Source of the DNA: Eopsaltria australis
Taxonomy: Eukaryota > Chordata > Aves > Passeriformes > Petroicidae
NCBI GenBank assembly: GCA_034509425.1
Contig: JAVTVJ010000542.1
Span: 1,054,001 to 1,118,000, forward strand
Direction: 5' to 3'
DNA: 64,000 bases
The notes below the pieces were generated by a model, which did no database searches, had not been told where the DNA came from, and worked only from the letters and a program-made list of their open reading frames with translations. Made by a program: the position numbers and the translations under genes. Positions 9,501 to 19,725 of the stretch are shown here, piece by piece; the stretch's first letter is position 1, and every line of letters starts with the position of its first letter.

Positions 9501-12010
9501 CCTCGCAGGCAGCCGTGGGTTAGCTCTTTGTGCTGTCTTTTTCTGTAACCCCCCCGAAGGGCAGCTCTGTGTTACCTCACAGGAGAAGCCGTGTCCTTGG
9601 GCTCCTGCAAGTGAGGAGTCAAAGGATTGAGTGGCCTTCATGGTTTCTCCAAAGAGAAACAGGATGAGACGGGGAAATCAGTGCTGAGCCCCAACCTGAC
9701 GCCTTGCTGCAGAGAAATGAGTTAAAATCCTTCTGTAAAGGGGTGGATGGAGGGAACCCGCTCTGCTGTGAGGCAGCCTGTCCCCAAAACATCCGTTTAA
9801 GCCGCTCTGAAAACATCCCCAGCCATGTGGAACACCCAGCTCTGTCAGTCAACACCAGCTCCAGCTGCTTCGCACGAACTTCAAAGCGGAGTTTCCCCCG
9901 CCGCAGCTCCACCTCTGCTGCAGGCTGTGCACATCCTGTGCCCTGCACATCCTGCCTCCCCCACCCAGAACAACCCATCCCTGTCCTCTTCCCAGCCTGT
10001 CTGCTGGGGAACCTCCAGCAGGAGCCACCCCAGCCAGGGATTTTCCAGGAAAAAAAGGGAATCCCTGCAAGGAGCACCCACAGGTGGATCAAACGCTGCT
10101 TTTGGCTTGAACTTCAAAAGTGCTCCTTGGCCAGGGTTAATGAGGCTGGATTGACACGCTCCAGGAGATGGATAAATAAATATTACCTCTGGGGAGAGGT
10201 TTGCAGCACTGCAGGTCACAGACTCACAGAATCCTGAAATGGATGTTAAAGGTGCTCCAAGCTGGCCTCAAGCACTTCCAGGGATGTTTCCTCATTGTAG
10301 AAATGCCCCAGGTGTCCCCAGCTCAGCAGCTGGGCACAGGTCCAGGTCTGATGGAGGTGGGAGCTGCTCCCAGGGCCAGGAAGCTGCTCCCAGGACCAGG
10401 ATCATCTCCTCTTTTCTCCTTCTCTTCCTCTCTCTCTTCTCTTCTCCTCTTCTCTCTTCTCTTCTCTTCTCTTCTCTTCTCTTCTCTTCTCTTCTCTTCT
10501 CTTCTCTTCTCTTCTCTTCTCTTCTCTTCTCTTCTCTTCTCTTCTCTTCTCTTCTCTTTTCTCTTCTCCCTCCTCCCTGCAGCTGCCAGAGCCCCTGATG
10601 CCCTTCAGGCTGTACAACGAGCTGATGGGGCTGGCCAAGGAGAGCCTGCAGGGCGGAGAGGCCAAGGGCCGGGGCGGGAAGGGCGGCCCCGAGCTCGTGG
10701 ACAGAGGAGCCGACACCGACCAGGTGGTGCTGAGCCTGGTGCTGAAGCTGAGGGAGCTGCTGAAGGAGCTGCCCTCTGAGAACATGGCCACGCTCCAGTA
10801 CCTCCTGCAGCACCTGAGGAGGTGAGAGGGGCATGGCCAGAGCCTGGGTGGCTGCTGGGCACCTTCCCTTTGTCCCCTGGGGTGGGGAGGTGAGTGCAGC
10901 CTCCTCGCTGGAGTCAGGAGGAAGGTCCATGGTTGCAGCTGCTTCTCTCCCCATCTCTGACCCCACTCCAGCCCAGCATCTCCCCCTGCCCTGCCCATCC
11001 ACCCCTCTCTCTCCTTGCCCTCACGAGCCGTTCCTCCCCCTCCCACCCAGGATCATGGAAGTGGAAGAGGACAACAAGATGACCTCAGGCAACCTGGGCA
11101 TTGTCTTTGGGCCAACACTGATGCGCCCCAGGCCCACGGACGCCACGATTTCCTTGTCCTCGCTGGTGGATTATCCCCACCAGGCCCGGATCATTGAGGC
11201 ACTCATCATCTTCTACCCCACCATCTTTGAGCACAAGGACGTGGCACCGGCTGAGCCCGGCAGACGCGGCTCAGGAGCCACGGAGGAGGTGGGCAGTGGT
11301 GCTGAGCAGGTAGGAACCTCCAGGGAGGGGGAACCCTCAGGGGATGGTCCATGAACCTTCTCTGGAGTCAACTCCCAGGGAATGAGAAGTCTCCTCCATG
11401 CTCTCACCACTGTCCCTGTTCCTTCCCAGGCCCTTGCAGGCTCCCAGCTGAGCCCCTGCCTGGAGCTGCCTTCGGAGAAGGGGAGTTTGGCTTTCAGTGC
11501 TGACTCACTCGCAGGTCAGTGAGAGGCACTGGGGGTTCCTGGAGGGTGCAGGTCCCTTGGAGGGCACAGGGGGCACACAGACCCTTCCCCTGCCCCAGGA
11601 ACCCTGGGTTTGCAGCACGAAGCTCCTGCTGAGGCCACGGTGCTGGGCTGGAAGGTGGCACAGAGCTCCTCTGTCCCGCAGAGTCCGGCGACCGCTCCGT
11701 GGACTCAGACTCGGAGCTGGAGGATGGAGGGGAGCCACGGACACACCTGACCAAGCAGGGGAGTGAGACCAGCACGGAGGAGGTTCATTTCTGCTACGAG
11801 GGCAGCGAGGGGCTGCGGAGCCGGAGCTGCAGCGTGGGCCAGTCGGACGTGGAGGGCTCCGCTCCCCGCTGCTGCAGCCCTGGGGATGAGCAGAGTGATG
11901 TGGAGGAACACCCTGAGAGCCGCAGCCCCACCACGCCCAGGGATGCCACAAACCAGCCCGGCACCCCTCGGGGCCATGGCAGCCACGAGCTGCAGCCCCG
12001 GCTCATCTAA
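520..12010 (+). CDS. ARHGAP45: ARHGAP45 (minor histocompatibility protein HA-1), 5' partial
   Basis: Rho GTPase-activating protein of blood cells, expected at the inner plasma membrane. Its F-BAR domain binds curved membrane and its RhoGAP domain stimulates GTP hydrolysis by Rho-family GTPases. Exons: 520-850, 2006-2149, 3143-3227, 3313-3385, 3636-3714, 3905-4042, 4252-4316, 4580-4690, 4957-5037, 5223-5402, 5562-5699, 5919-6109, 6386-6525, 6879-6956, 7170-7271, 7509-7672, 7869-8057, 8415-8552, 10583-10821, 11051-11309, 11430-11514, 11682-12010 (the short terminal groups are split by phase-1 introns). All junctions are GT-AG and phases join without a break to TAA at 12008. The visible part is about 1112 residues; human is about 1136. 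Order of parts: Ser-rich N-terminus with TLKRPTSLSRHASAAGF, F-BAR, C1 zinc finger, RhoGAP, acidic Ser-rich tail. The human HA-1 epitope region corresponds to VLRDDPKEP here. The start codon is outside the window. Identity is very secure from residue-level match to remembered human HMHA1. Confidence 0.96.
1855..1980 (+). repeat. 39-bp minisatellite in ARHGAP45 intron
   Basis: About 3.3 near-identical copies of a 39-bp purine-rich unit built from agggaca-like heptads. It ends about 25 bases before the acceptor of the exon at 2006. The copies are almost free of mismatches, which suggests recent expansion. Confidence 0.92.
3143..6109 (+). other. ARHGAP45: ARHGAP45 F-BAR domain exons
   Basis: Exons 3143-3227 through 5919-6109 encode residues about 159-538 of the visible protein. 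This is a charged, largely helical region containing AEEVDVMLQRCEGGVDAAL, RRLEHEKRRKEIKEQWHRAQ and KTLDKKRRLEEEAKNKAEEA, typical of the dimeric F-BAR coiled coil of the HMHA1/GMIP/ARHGAP29 group. The last exon ends in the conserved block SSKLYDPGQQYASHVRQLQ. Every exon from 4580 to 5699 is phase 0 at both ends, so single-exon skipping there would keep the frame. Confidence 0.9.
7509..8057 (+). other. ARHGAP45: ARHGAP45 C1 zinc-finger exons
   Basis: Exons 7509-7672 and 7869-8057. They encode THRLRKLRAPSKCRECNSYV followed by FQGAECEECYLACHKKCLE and then IQCGHKK. This gives the His and Cys ligands of a C1 (phorbol-ester/DAG type) zinc finger, residues about 672-720 of the visible protein. The two exons split the finger between the GAECEE and CYLACHKKC halves. 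In this protein family the finger is thought to be atypical and not to bind diacylglycerol (family knowledge). The linker QLFGQDFMKAS leads straight into the RhoGAP domain. Confidence 0.92.
8077..8101 (+). repeat. (CTC)n/(TCC)n microsatellite in ARHGAP45 intron
   Basis: Eight or so tcc units starting about 20 bases after the donor of the exon ending at 8057. It is short and intronic. Confidence 0.9.
8858..9392 (+). repeat. 40-bp minisatellite in ARHGAP45 RhoGAP intron
   Basis: About 13 diverged copies of a 40-bp unit containing ggggtctctgcccct and tcaccctggggtgggctcag. Copies differ by substitutions and a few are shortened (around 9208-9230 and 9275-9290). It lies in the intron between the arginine-finger exon (to 8552) and the next RhoGAP exon (from 10583). 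Confidence 0.9.
9393..10195. other. Intronic sequence, no feature recognised
   Basis: Unique-looking intronic DNA of ARHGAP45 between the 40-bp minisatellite and a CR1 remnant. No splice-flanked conserved coding block, repeat family or RNA gene was recognised. Confidence 0.5.
10205..10305 (-). mobile_element. CR1 LINE 3'-end remnant
   Basis: The string cacagaatcctgaaatgg followed by ttaaaggtgctccaagctgg and cacttccagggatg matches the reverse complement of the CR1 3' end, with internal deletion. It is intronic in ARHGAP45. Assignment is from remembered CR1 3' consensus wording, so the limits are approximate. Confidence 0.55.
10412..10575 (+). repeat. (TTCTC)n pentanucleotide microsatellite at splice acceptor
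   Basis: Roughly 30 copies of a ctctt/ttctc pentamer, imperfect at both ends. It runs into the polypyrimidine tract of the RhoGAP exon that starts at 10583. On the other strand it is a GAGAA purine tract. It may fold as triplex (H-)DNA; that is inference. Confidence 0.97.
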
Positions 12011-13697
12011 GGCACCACGGACACTGGGATGGACAAAGGGGCAAATCCCAGAGGCTGCCCAGATGAAGGAGACGGGAATGAGGAGGGATAGGAGGGACAT
12101 GTGGCAGCCTGGGGGGGTTTGGTGTGTCAGCTGCAGGCTGATTCCTGGCTGGAGCTTTCACACAAAACCTCTGAGCCCCTCAGTGCCCGGCATCACAGCC
12201 TGCTGGGACCCCTGGCTCAGCCCAGGCCATGAAGGACCTTTCCTAGGAGGGAGCTGAGGCTGGGCAGACCCTCCACTTGTTCAGGACTGGGAAGGAGCCC
12301 AGGGCTGTGCTGTGCCTGTGCCAGGTGTTTTATTTTTGCTGTGCTCCTGAATCCCTCACCTGTGCTGCGAGACCGAGGTTGGATGAATCAAAGGATCTGC
12401 TCATCGCTGATGGCTGGAAGGGAGCCAAGGCTGCCAGGGGTGACATGGGGACAATCACTCAAAATGGGCAGGAGGATGTCACCAAAGGGACAGACAGAAC
12501 TGGAGGCAGCTCAGTGGGACAGGGACACAGCTGGAGCAGTGCTGGGGTTGGGATGAAGCCCCTGCACCATCTCACCCCGAGCCAGGCTTGGCTTTGGGGC
12601 TGTGCCATCTGCCAGGCTCTCAGGGGATGTCCCTCACTGACACCTGAGTGGAGCTCAGGATGGATTTCCTGCCCCAAAACCTCAGCACTGCGTGGTCCTG
12701 GCCCAGCTGATGGCATCTGCATTGCTGCTTGGATTGATGGGCATTTCCCTCCTTGGCAGGAGCCATGCAAGGAGCAGCAGCCTCAGGGCAGATCTGCCTG
12801 GCTGCAGGGTCCTGAGCCACGCTGAGCTCTCAGGGTTTGGTTCTACAGTCATTTCATCTCCAAAAAGCTGCACTGCAAGTCCAGGACTAGCCCCCTCTGC
12901 TCTTGGAACTGGGCAAGGAGCAGGTCCCCCTGGGGAAGTGCCTCTTCCTCCTCCTCAGGGCCACCACGGCCTGGATCCAGCCCCAGCCAGTATAATCTTG
13001 AGCTTCCTTTTGTGTAAAGACATGAATCAACCCTTCAACATGACTCCACTACCTCTGCTGGCTAAGGGACTAAAGCCAAAGTGGTTTTGTTTTGTTTTGG
13101 TTTTTTTTTTTTTTTTAAGCTATGAGAATTTCCTGCACTGAGGCACAGAGAAAACAAGAAACAAGTAGAGTTTGAGCTTGGAATGAGCTGAGAGCCTTTT
13201 CCTTCGTTCTCCTGCTCGTGGGAGACAGACCAGGTGGTGTTAGGGGGGTCTCAGACACCTTGGTACTGCAGAACCAGGCAGAGGATGGCTTTGAGCCCTC
13301 TGAAGTCGATGGAGAACCCATCTCAGCAAAGGTACATAAACCCAGCTTAACTCACAGGTTTGGAACTGAGCCAGGGAAGAGTTGGAGACCCCCAGGAGCT
13401 GTTGTGCCCCCCAGCTCTTCCACAGGATAGTTGGGATTTTTCCAGGGCAGCAGGAGGAGGTGGGGATGCTGCTGCCACGGCGGTACCGCGTGCGTGTGAG
13501 GGTGGGTGAGGATGATGAGGGTGAGTGTGAGTGAGAGAAGGGGCTAAAGCTGCACTTGAGCTTCCCAGGGTGGCAGCTCCCTCCTGGTTGTGTCGATTCT
13601 TTTTGTCCTGATGGGCCTGTGCTGCTGCACAACTCTGCCTTGCTGTGTTCATATTGACAAGCTTCCCAAAAACCAATAAAACCAGCGTGTTCTGACC
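12011..13697 (+). other. ARHGAP45: ARHGAP45 3'UTR
   Basis: Sequence from the TAA at 12008 to just past an AATAAA at 13675-13680. Around 13087-13118 there is a T-rich tract, and around 13490-13545 a short GTGAG/GATGA-rich simple stretch. No spliced exon is evident. The single-exon extent is inferred from the first good downstream poly(A) signal. Confidence 0.7.
13675..13680 (+). terminator. ARHGAP45: ARHGAP45 poly(A) signal
   Basis: Canonical AATAAA, 1.67 kb after the stop codon. It is followed within 30 bases by a GT-rich stretch (gcgtgttctgacc, then gtttgtcctgggg) suited to cleavage. Confidence 0.8.
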
Positions 13698-14082
13698 TGA
13701 GTTTGTCCTGGGGATTGGGGTCTTCGGGCTCCTCCAGCTGCAGGAGGACAAATCCAAGTGTTTCTGGCAGGAAAAGTGAAGTTTAAAGCCCTCAGAGTCC
13801 TGAGATGGATTAAAATGAGCGTGACCTGGGGTGATGAGCAACTGTCTGTTGCAGTGTCCCAACACCAGCGTCCCAAAGCAGGGGACAGAGGGCAGGAGAT
13901 CAGGGAAGGAAGGAGCTCAGCCTGAACTGCAGCATCCAGACTGCTCAGGGCAGCTGGTGAAGGCTCTGCTGGGCTCAGCAAGAGAGTCCCAGCAGGAAGA
14001 GATTCCAAATGCAATGAAAAATACGGGAACTTGCAGAGTCTTGAGGCTTTGCCACAGGGAGAGGCTGAGCAACACCACAGCA
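13698..14082. other. Convergent intergenic gap ARHGAP45/POLR2E
   Basis: About 385 bases between the inferred 3' ends of the convergent ARHGAP45 and POLR2E transcripts. Nothing further was recognised. Confidence 0.6.
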
Positions 14083-14364
14083 CTGAGGGTACAAACCTTT
14101 ATTTCAAACAAGAGCCCATAAAACAGGGAAGCAAAAACCTTTCCCACTCATTTCCTCCCATCACTACTTCAGGTCTCCATGGCTGAGTCCTGGATGGGAC
14201 TGAGGGGTCACCACAAAGTCCAAGCTGGAAGACAGGGAATGAGCCCAGTGATGGGGCTGCAGAGAGGCAGCGTGGGAAGAGGATTTCCTTGGCCATCTCT
14301 GATGTGCAGGAACCTCTGAGCACCTCTGAACTGCTGGTGGGAGTCACCCAGCTCCTCACAACAC
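14083..14364 (-). other. POLR2E: POLR2E non-coding last exon (3'UTR)
   Basis: On the minus strand, ten bases after the stop codon the coding exon meets a consensus donor (GG then gtaagg, at 14611). A strong acceptor (ccttctcttccag) ends at 14365. A 3'UTR exon from 14364 to the AATAAA at 14098-14103 is therefore inferred. The stop codon is within 10 bases of the last junction, too close to trigger nonsense-mediated decay. Confidence 0.7.
14098..14103 (-). terminator. POLR2E: POLR2E poly(A) signal
   Basis: TTTATT on the plus strand is AATAAA for the leftward POLR2E transcript. It lies about 260 bases into the inferred last exon, so cleavage is expected near 14080-14085. Confidence 0.75.
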
Positions 14365-14619
14365 CTGGAAGAGAAGGAGGGATGGGAATCACCTCCTGCC
14401 CCCTGAGCTGACCCCACTCCAGGTCCCTCTGACCACCCCAAATCCCGATGGGCACGGCCTGAGCAGAGGCACAGGTGACAGGGGAGCTCCCTCCACGAGC
14501 CATTTAAAACTCTGAGACTTTTCCCTGGAAGCAGCTGCTTCCCATTGACCTTGGAACATCCCCTGGCACTGCCCAGAGCCCCCCCCAGGCAGGGGATCCC
14601 CTCATCCTTACCCAGAGTG

Positions 14620-16380
<1,761 letters not shown>

Positions 16381-16836
16381 GTTGGCCGCTGAGGCCCCCG
16401 CGGGCTGCCCGCGCTGCCGCCTGCCCCGCGCGCACGCACAGGCGCCGCCGCACCGCACACGGGGGCCTTCAGCCGCGGCGCCTCCTGGGAGATGTAGTCC
16501 GCCGTGAGATGCACCCCGCCGCTGGCTCCGGAGGGAACGGGCATCTCTCTGCTGCCGCCGGGGTGGGTGTCTGGGTCACTGCAGCTCGGTTCGGAATCCG
16601 CGGGGTGGAGGGAGGGAGGGAGGGAGGGAATCGCCGCCCGCAGCACCTGACTCCTCACCCCGCCCTTTGGTCCGTCCCTGCCCCCCGCCCTCGTGGTCTG
16701 TCCTGATAAACACCCCCGCGGCCACCCCGCCCACCCTGCGCTTCTATTGGTCAGCTTTCCATCAATCATCCCTCCGATACCGCCTCTCCGCGGGCTGATT
16801 GGCTGAGCGGGCCGAAAGGGGCGGGTTTTCATCGCC
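16381..16836. promoter_or_regulatory. Bidirectional CpG-rich promoter POLR2E/GPX4
   Basis: The 456 bases between the two divergent start codons form a GC- and CpG-rich block that continues into both first exons. Visible motifs are tcctgggagatgtagtcc at 16483-16500, which on the minus strand reads ACTACATCTCCCAG, the ZNF143/THAP11 (SBF) motif; and two inverted CCAAT boxes, attgg at 16746-16750 and gattgg at 16797-16802, both near GPX4. There is also a gggagggagggaggga run at about 16612-16628 that could form a G-quadruplex. No TATA box is obvious. Motif identities are established knowledge; their use here is inference. Confidence 0.85.
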
Positions 16837-18423
16837 ATGGGCTGGGCCGGCGCGCTGCGGGGCGCGCTGCGGTGCGGGCGGGCGGCGGCGCGGGCAGCGG
16901 GACCAGGGCTGATCGCGGTGCGGAGCATGGTGAGTGCGGGGCCGCTCCGGGAGCGCGGCCCGGCCCGCTCCGCTCCGGGACCGCTCCGCGCCATGGGGGT
17001 TTGGCCCCGGGTCTCTCCCGCGGGGTGCCCAAGGCGGGCGGTGGGGGCTCGGGCCTGGCCTACCGGGGGCTCGGGCCTGGCCTGAGGGGCGGCGGCGCGG
17101 GGAGGCTCCGCAGGGTCCCTCAGGGGAGCGGAGGTGTTGGGGCCGGCGCGGGGCTCCTTGCTGATGTGCCCGTCCCGCAGTGTGCCCAGGCGGACGACTG
17201 GCGCTCGGCCAGGTCTATCTACGACTTTCACGCCCTCGACATCGATGGCAACGACGTGTCCCTGGAGAAGTACCGGTAGGACGGAGGGGCCGGGGGTGGC
17301 GGGTGTCCCCACAGCCTCGCAGCGCCGGGCGCCGGGCGAGGTTGAGCCGCGGCGGCTCTTGCGTAACCCTCAGGGCTCGCCCGGGCGGGTCAGGGGCCTC
17401 TGTCCGCGCCCTGCGGGGAAGGGCAGCTCATCCACCCCCTCTTGTAGGGGCGACGTCTGTATCATCACCAACGTGGCCTCCAAATGAGGGAAAACCGCGG
17501 TAAACTACACTCAGCTTGTCGACTTGCACGCCCGATACGCTGAGAGGGGTTTACGCATCCTGGGCTTTCCCTGCAACCAGTTTGGGAAGCAGGTACGTGC
17601 GGCGGGGGGGCTCGGGTTCCCCGGGGGTGTCAGGATGGCCCGGGGATCCTCACGGTCCCGCTGTGGCCCCTCAGGAGCCCGGGGACAACGCTCAGATCAA
17701 GGCATTTGCTGAGAACTACGGGGTGAAGTTCGACATGTACAGCAAGATCGATGTCAACGGGGACGATGCTCACCCCCTCTGGAAGTGGATGAAGGAGCAG
17801 CCCAAAGGGAGAGGCACCCTGGGCAAGTGAGTGTGGGAGGGGGAGCCCCGGGCACCCCCAGCCCTGCAGCCGGCTGGGAGGGCTTGGCTGGGGGGCAGTA
17901 ACCTGAGAAAAGGCTTTTCTGCCGAAAGCTCACTCTGTTTTTTTCTCTTCTAGTGCAATAAAATGGAACTTCACCAAGGTAGGACACAGTTGCCTCTGGG
18001 CTGCTCCTCCCTCTGGGGAGCTGGGGGATCCCTGGGGCAGGAGGGAGCCTCACACTGGGCTCTGCTCTGTGCTGTTACACCTGTGGGTGTCAGGGCAGGA
18101 GCATCCCGAGGGGTTCCTGTGCTTAGAGACCCTTGGGAACCCCAGGAGCGTGGCTGAGGGGGAAATGAGTCTGTGGGGGCTACAGCTGCCACACCCCCAG
18201 CAGCTGCCTGGGAGCCCTGGATTTGCTCACCAGGGGTTGCTTCACTCCCACAGTTCCTCATTAACCGGGAAGGCCAAGTGGTGAAGAGGTACAGCCCGAT
18301 GGACGATCCCGTTGTAAGTGCTGCTGCTGGGGAGGAGGGGAAGGCCGGGGATTTGTCCTCGGGGTACAAACGCTCCCCTCTTGCCCACAGGTGATCGAGA
18401 AGGACCTGCCTGACTACCTGTAG
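16837..18423 (+). CDS. GPX4: GPX4, phospholipid hydroperoxide glutathione peroxidase (selenoprotein)
   Basis: Reduces phospholipid hydroperoxides in membranes using glutathione and so guards against ferroptosis. Exons: 16837-16929, 17181-17275, 17448-17592, 17675-17826, 17954-17978, 18254-18313, 18391-18423, total 200 residues including Sec. The catalytic tetrad is complete: Sec76 (TGA 17485-17487, in NVASKUGKT), Gln111 (NQFGKQ), Trp166 and Asn167 (KWNF). The long form starts [20 protein letters not shown], an Arg/Ala-rich mitochondrial leader. A second Met (codon 31, ATG 16927-16929, the last codon of exon 1) matches the position of the mammalian cytosolic start. The C-terminus is [10 protein letters not shown]. 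Generic gene finders would stop at the TGA or split the gene. Confidence 0.98.
17485..17487 (+). other. GPX4: Selenocysteine TGA codon of GPX4
   Basis: The in-frame TGA sits in NVASK-TGA-GKT, exactly where GPX4 orthologues carry Sec. Reading continues in the same exon with [17 protein letters not shown]. It is a recoding site, not a nonsense mutation. Confidence 0.98.
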
Positions 18424-18481
18424 CTCCGCTCTGCTGTCCCCCTGCCCGTCCCCACCCCCTGCCCGTGGAGCCTCCTCCAGC

Positions 18482-18532
18482 CCCATGACGGGCTGCCTCC
18501 AATCCAGCTGCTGGTGGGGCAGCCCCGACCCA
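18482..18532 (+). promoter_or_regulatory. GPX4: SECIS element in GPX4 3'UTR
   Basis: ATGAC at 18485-18489 supplies the 5' side of the kink-turn core. GGGCTGCC (18490-18497) pairs with GGCAGCCC (18518-18525). The apical loop carries the conserved AA (18501-18502) and a small ccag/ctgg helix, giving a form II-like top. CGA at 18526-18528 supplies the 3' GA. It lies about 60 bases after the stop codon. The hairpin was drawn by eye, not folded. Confidence 0.88.
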
Positions 18533-18625
18533 CGGCGTGCACCTGCTGGACTGAGGCTCCAGGGGCCGCGGCCGCTGCGGGCAGGAGCAGCCAGAGCCCC
18601 CTCACACTAACTGGAGTCCCCTTGC

Positions 18626-18631
18626 AATAAA
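18626..18631 (+). terminator. GPX4: GPX4 poly(A) signal
   Basis: AATAAA about 200 bases after the stop codon and 95 bases after the SECIS, followed by a tgctgtgtttggtgtggg GT-rich stretch. Confidence 0.88.
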
Positions 18632-18659
18632 GACGTTAGGAATGAGCTGCTGTGTTTGG

Positions 18660-19725
18660 TGTGGGATGGGGCTGGGGCTGCTGTGCCGTTCCTGCTGAGA
18701 ACCTGGAGTTCGCTGGGATGCCAGAACCTTACGCAACTCCTGAGCCAAGCAGGGATAATCCTCAGAGCTGAGGAGGAAGTGCAAATCCGGTGTGATCTGT
18801 GCTCCCGAGGGGCTCCCTGGGAAAAGGCAGAGCAGGGGAAGGTGTTTGTCCCCCCTGGGATCCCTCCTGTCCCCCCAGGACCCCTCCTGTCCCTTCTGGG
18901 ATGGATCCCTCCTATCCTCAGGAATCCTCCTGGCAGGGCAGGGTAGCAGAGGGGATGGGTCCAGCAGTGGTGCAAGCCCTGGCCAGGAGAAATTCCTGCA
19001 AAACAGAAGCCAGGCGTGTTGGGACACGGCAAAATATCCCCCGCAGCCAGGGATGTGTCTGACCACAGCGAGCAGGATCATCCTCCCTCCTCGGGGCAGC
19101 GTCCTGGTGATTGTGAAGGCACAGCCGTGCCCAACCAAGCCCATGGGGACTGGTATCCCATCCTGGGCAGGGACAGCTCAGGTTCTGCCATGCAGGAACG
19201 CTGCTGCACCTTTTCCCAGGGCCTGAAAGTGCTCAGTGCCCCCAGGAAAAATCCCAGGGTCCCCCAAGTCTGACTCTCCTGCAGAGCCTCCAGCCTGGCA
19301 CATCAGGGATGCCTGGAGGATCGTGCTCTCGTTTAGGGATCACTCATCCCACTCCCAGGGGATAACAGGGCCAGCAGTGCCTGGATGAGACGTCCCAGAG
19401 CTGTGGCAGCTCCTGCTGGGGGAACACGCAGGAACAGAGGCTCCTTTATCTCTGTTTTTCCAGCCAAGCCAGGAGGGAGCTGCCTCATCCAAGGTCAGTG
19501 CCCAGGCTGGATCCAGCCAGGATCCTCCTCTGTTTGAGCAGTGGCTTCTCCCAGGGAGAGGGGGAGGCTCAGGACAGCCACCGAGTTGATGACACAGGAG
19601 ATACAAAGTCCAGCTGCCAGCAGGATCAGGCCCAGGGATCCCTGATCTGAGTCCCAGCTGGGCTCCTGGGGCAGGTTGGACAGACTGACAGACACAGACA
19701 GAGCTGGGAGTTACAGAAATCTCAC
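18660..19725. other. Convergent intergenic region GPX4/SBNO2
   Basis: About 1 kb between the GPX4 poly(A) site and the inferred SBNO2 3' end. No exon, repeat family or RNA gene was recognised. Part of it could be 3'UTR if SBNO2 ends further left. Confidence 0.5.

Larger units (their letters stand above)
8415..11240 (+). other. ARHGAP45: ARHGAP45 RhoGAP catalytic domain exons
   Basis: Exons 8415-8552, 10583-10821 and 11051-11309, preceded by VPFIVKKC-like IPFIVKKCISEIEKRAL at the end of 7869-8057. The arginine finger is in KGIYRVNG at the start of the 8415 exon (Arg about 767 of the visible protein). The Rho-binding block NKMTSGNLGIVFGPTLMRP and the SSLVDYPHQARIIEALI helix are intact, so the domain looks catalytically competent. 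A Gly/charged loop (GGEAKGRGGKGGPELVDRG) interrupts the middle exon at a place where human also has a variable insert. The intron between 8552 and 10583 is 2.0 kb and holds two large tandem repeats. Confidence 0.92.

Noticed and set aside
10292..11046. Minus-strand frames of 236 and 214 codons rich in Arg-Glu-Glu-Lys
   Set aside because: Translation of the reverse of the TTCTC microsatellite, opposite the RhoGAP exon. Not a gene.
17485..17487. TGA in GPX4 as a nonsense mutation or pseudogene sign
   Set aside because: It sits exactly at the Sec position, downstream sequence is fully conserved and a SECIS is present.
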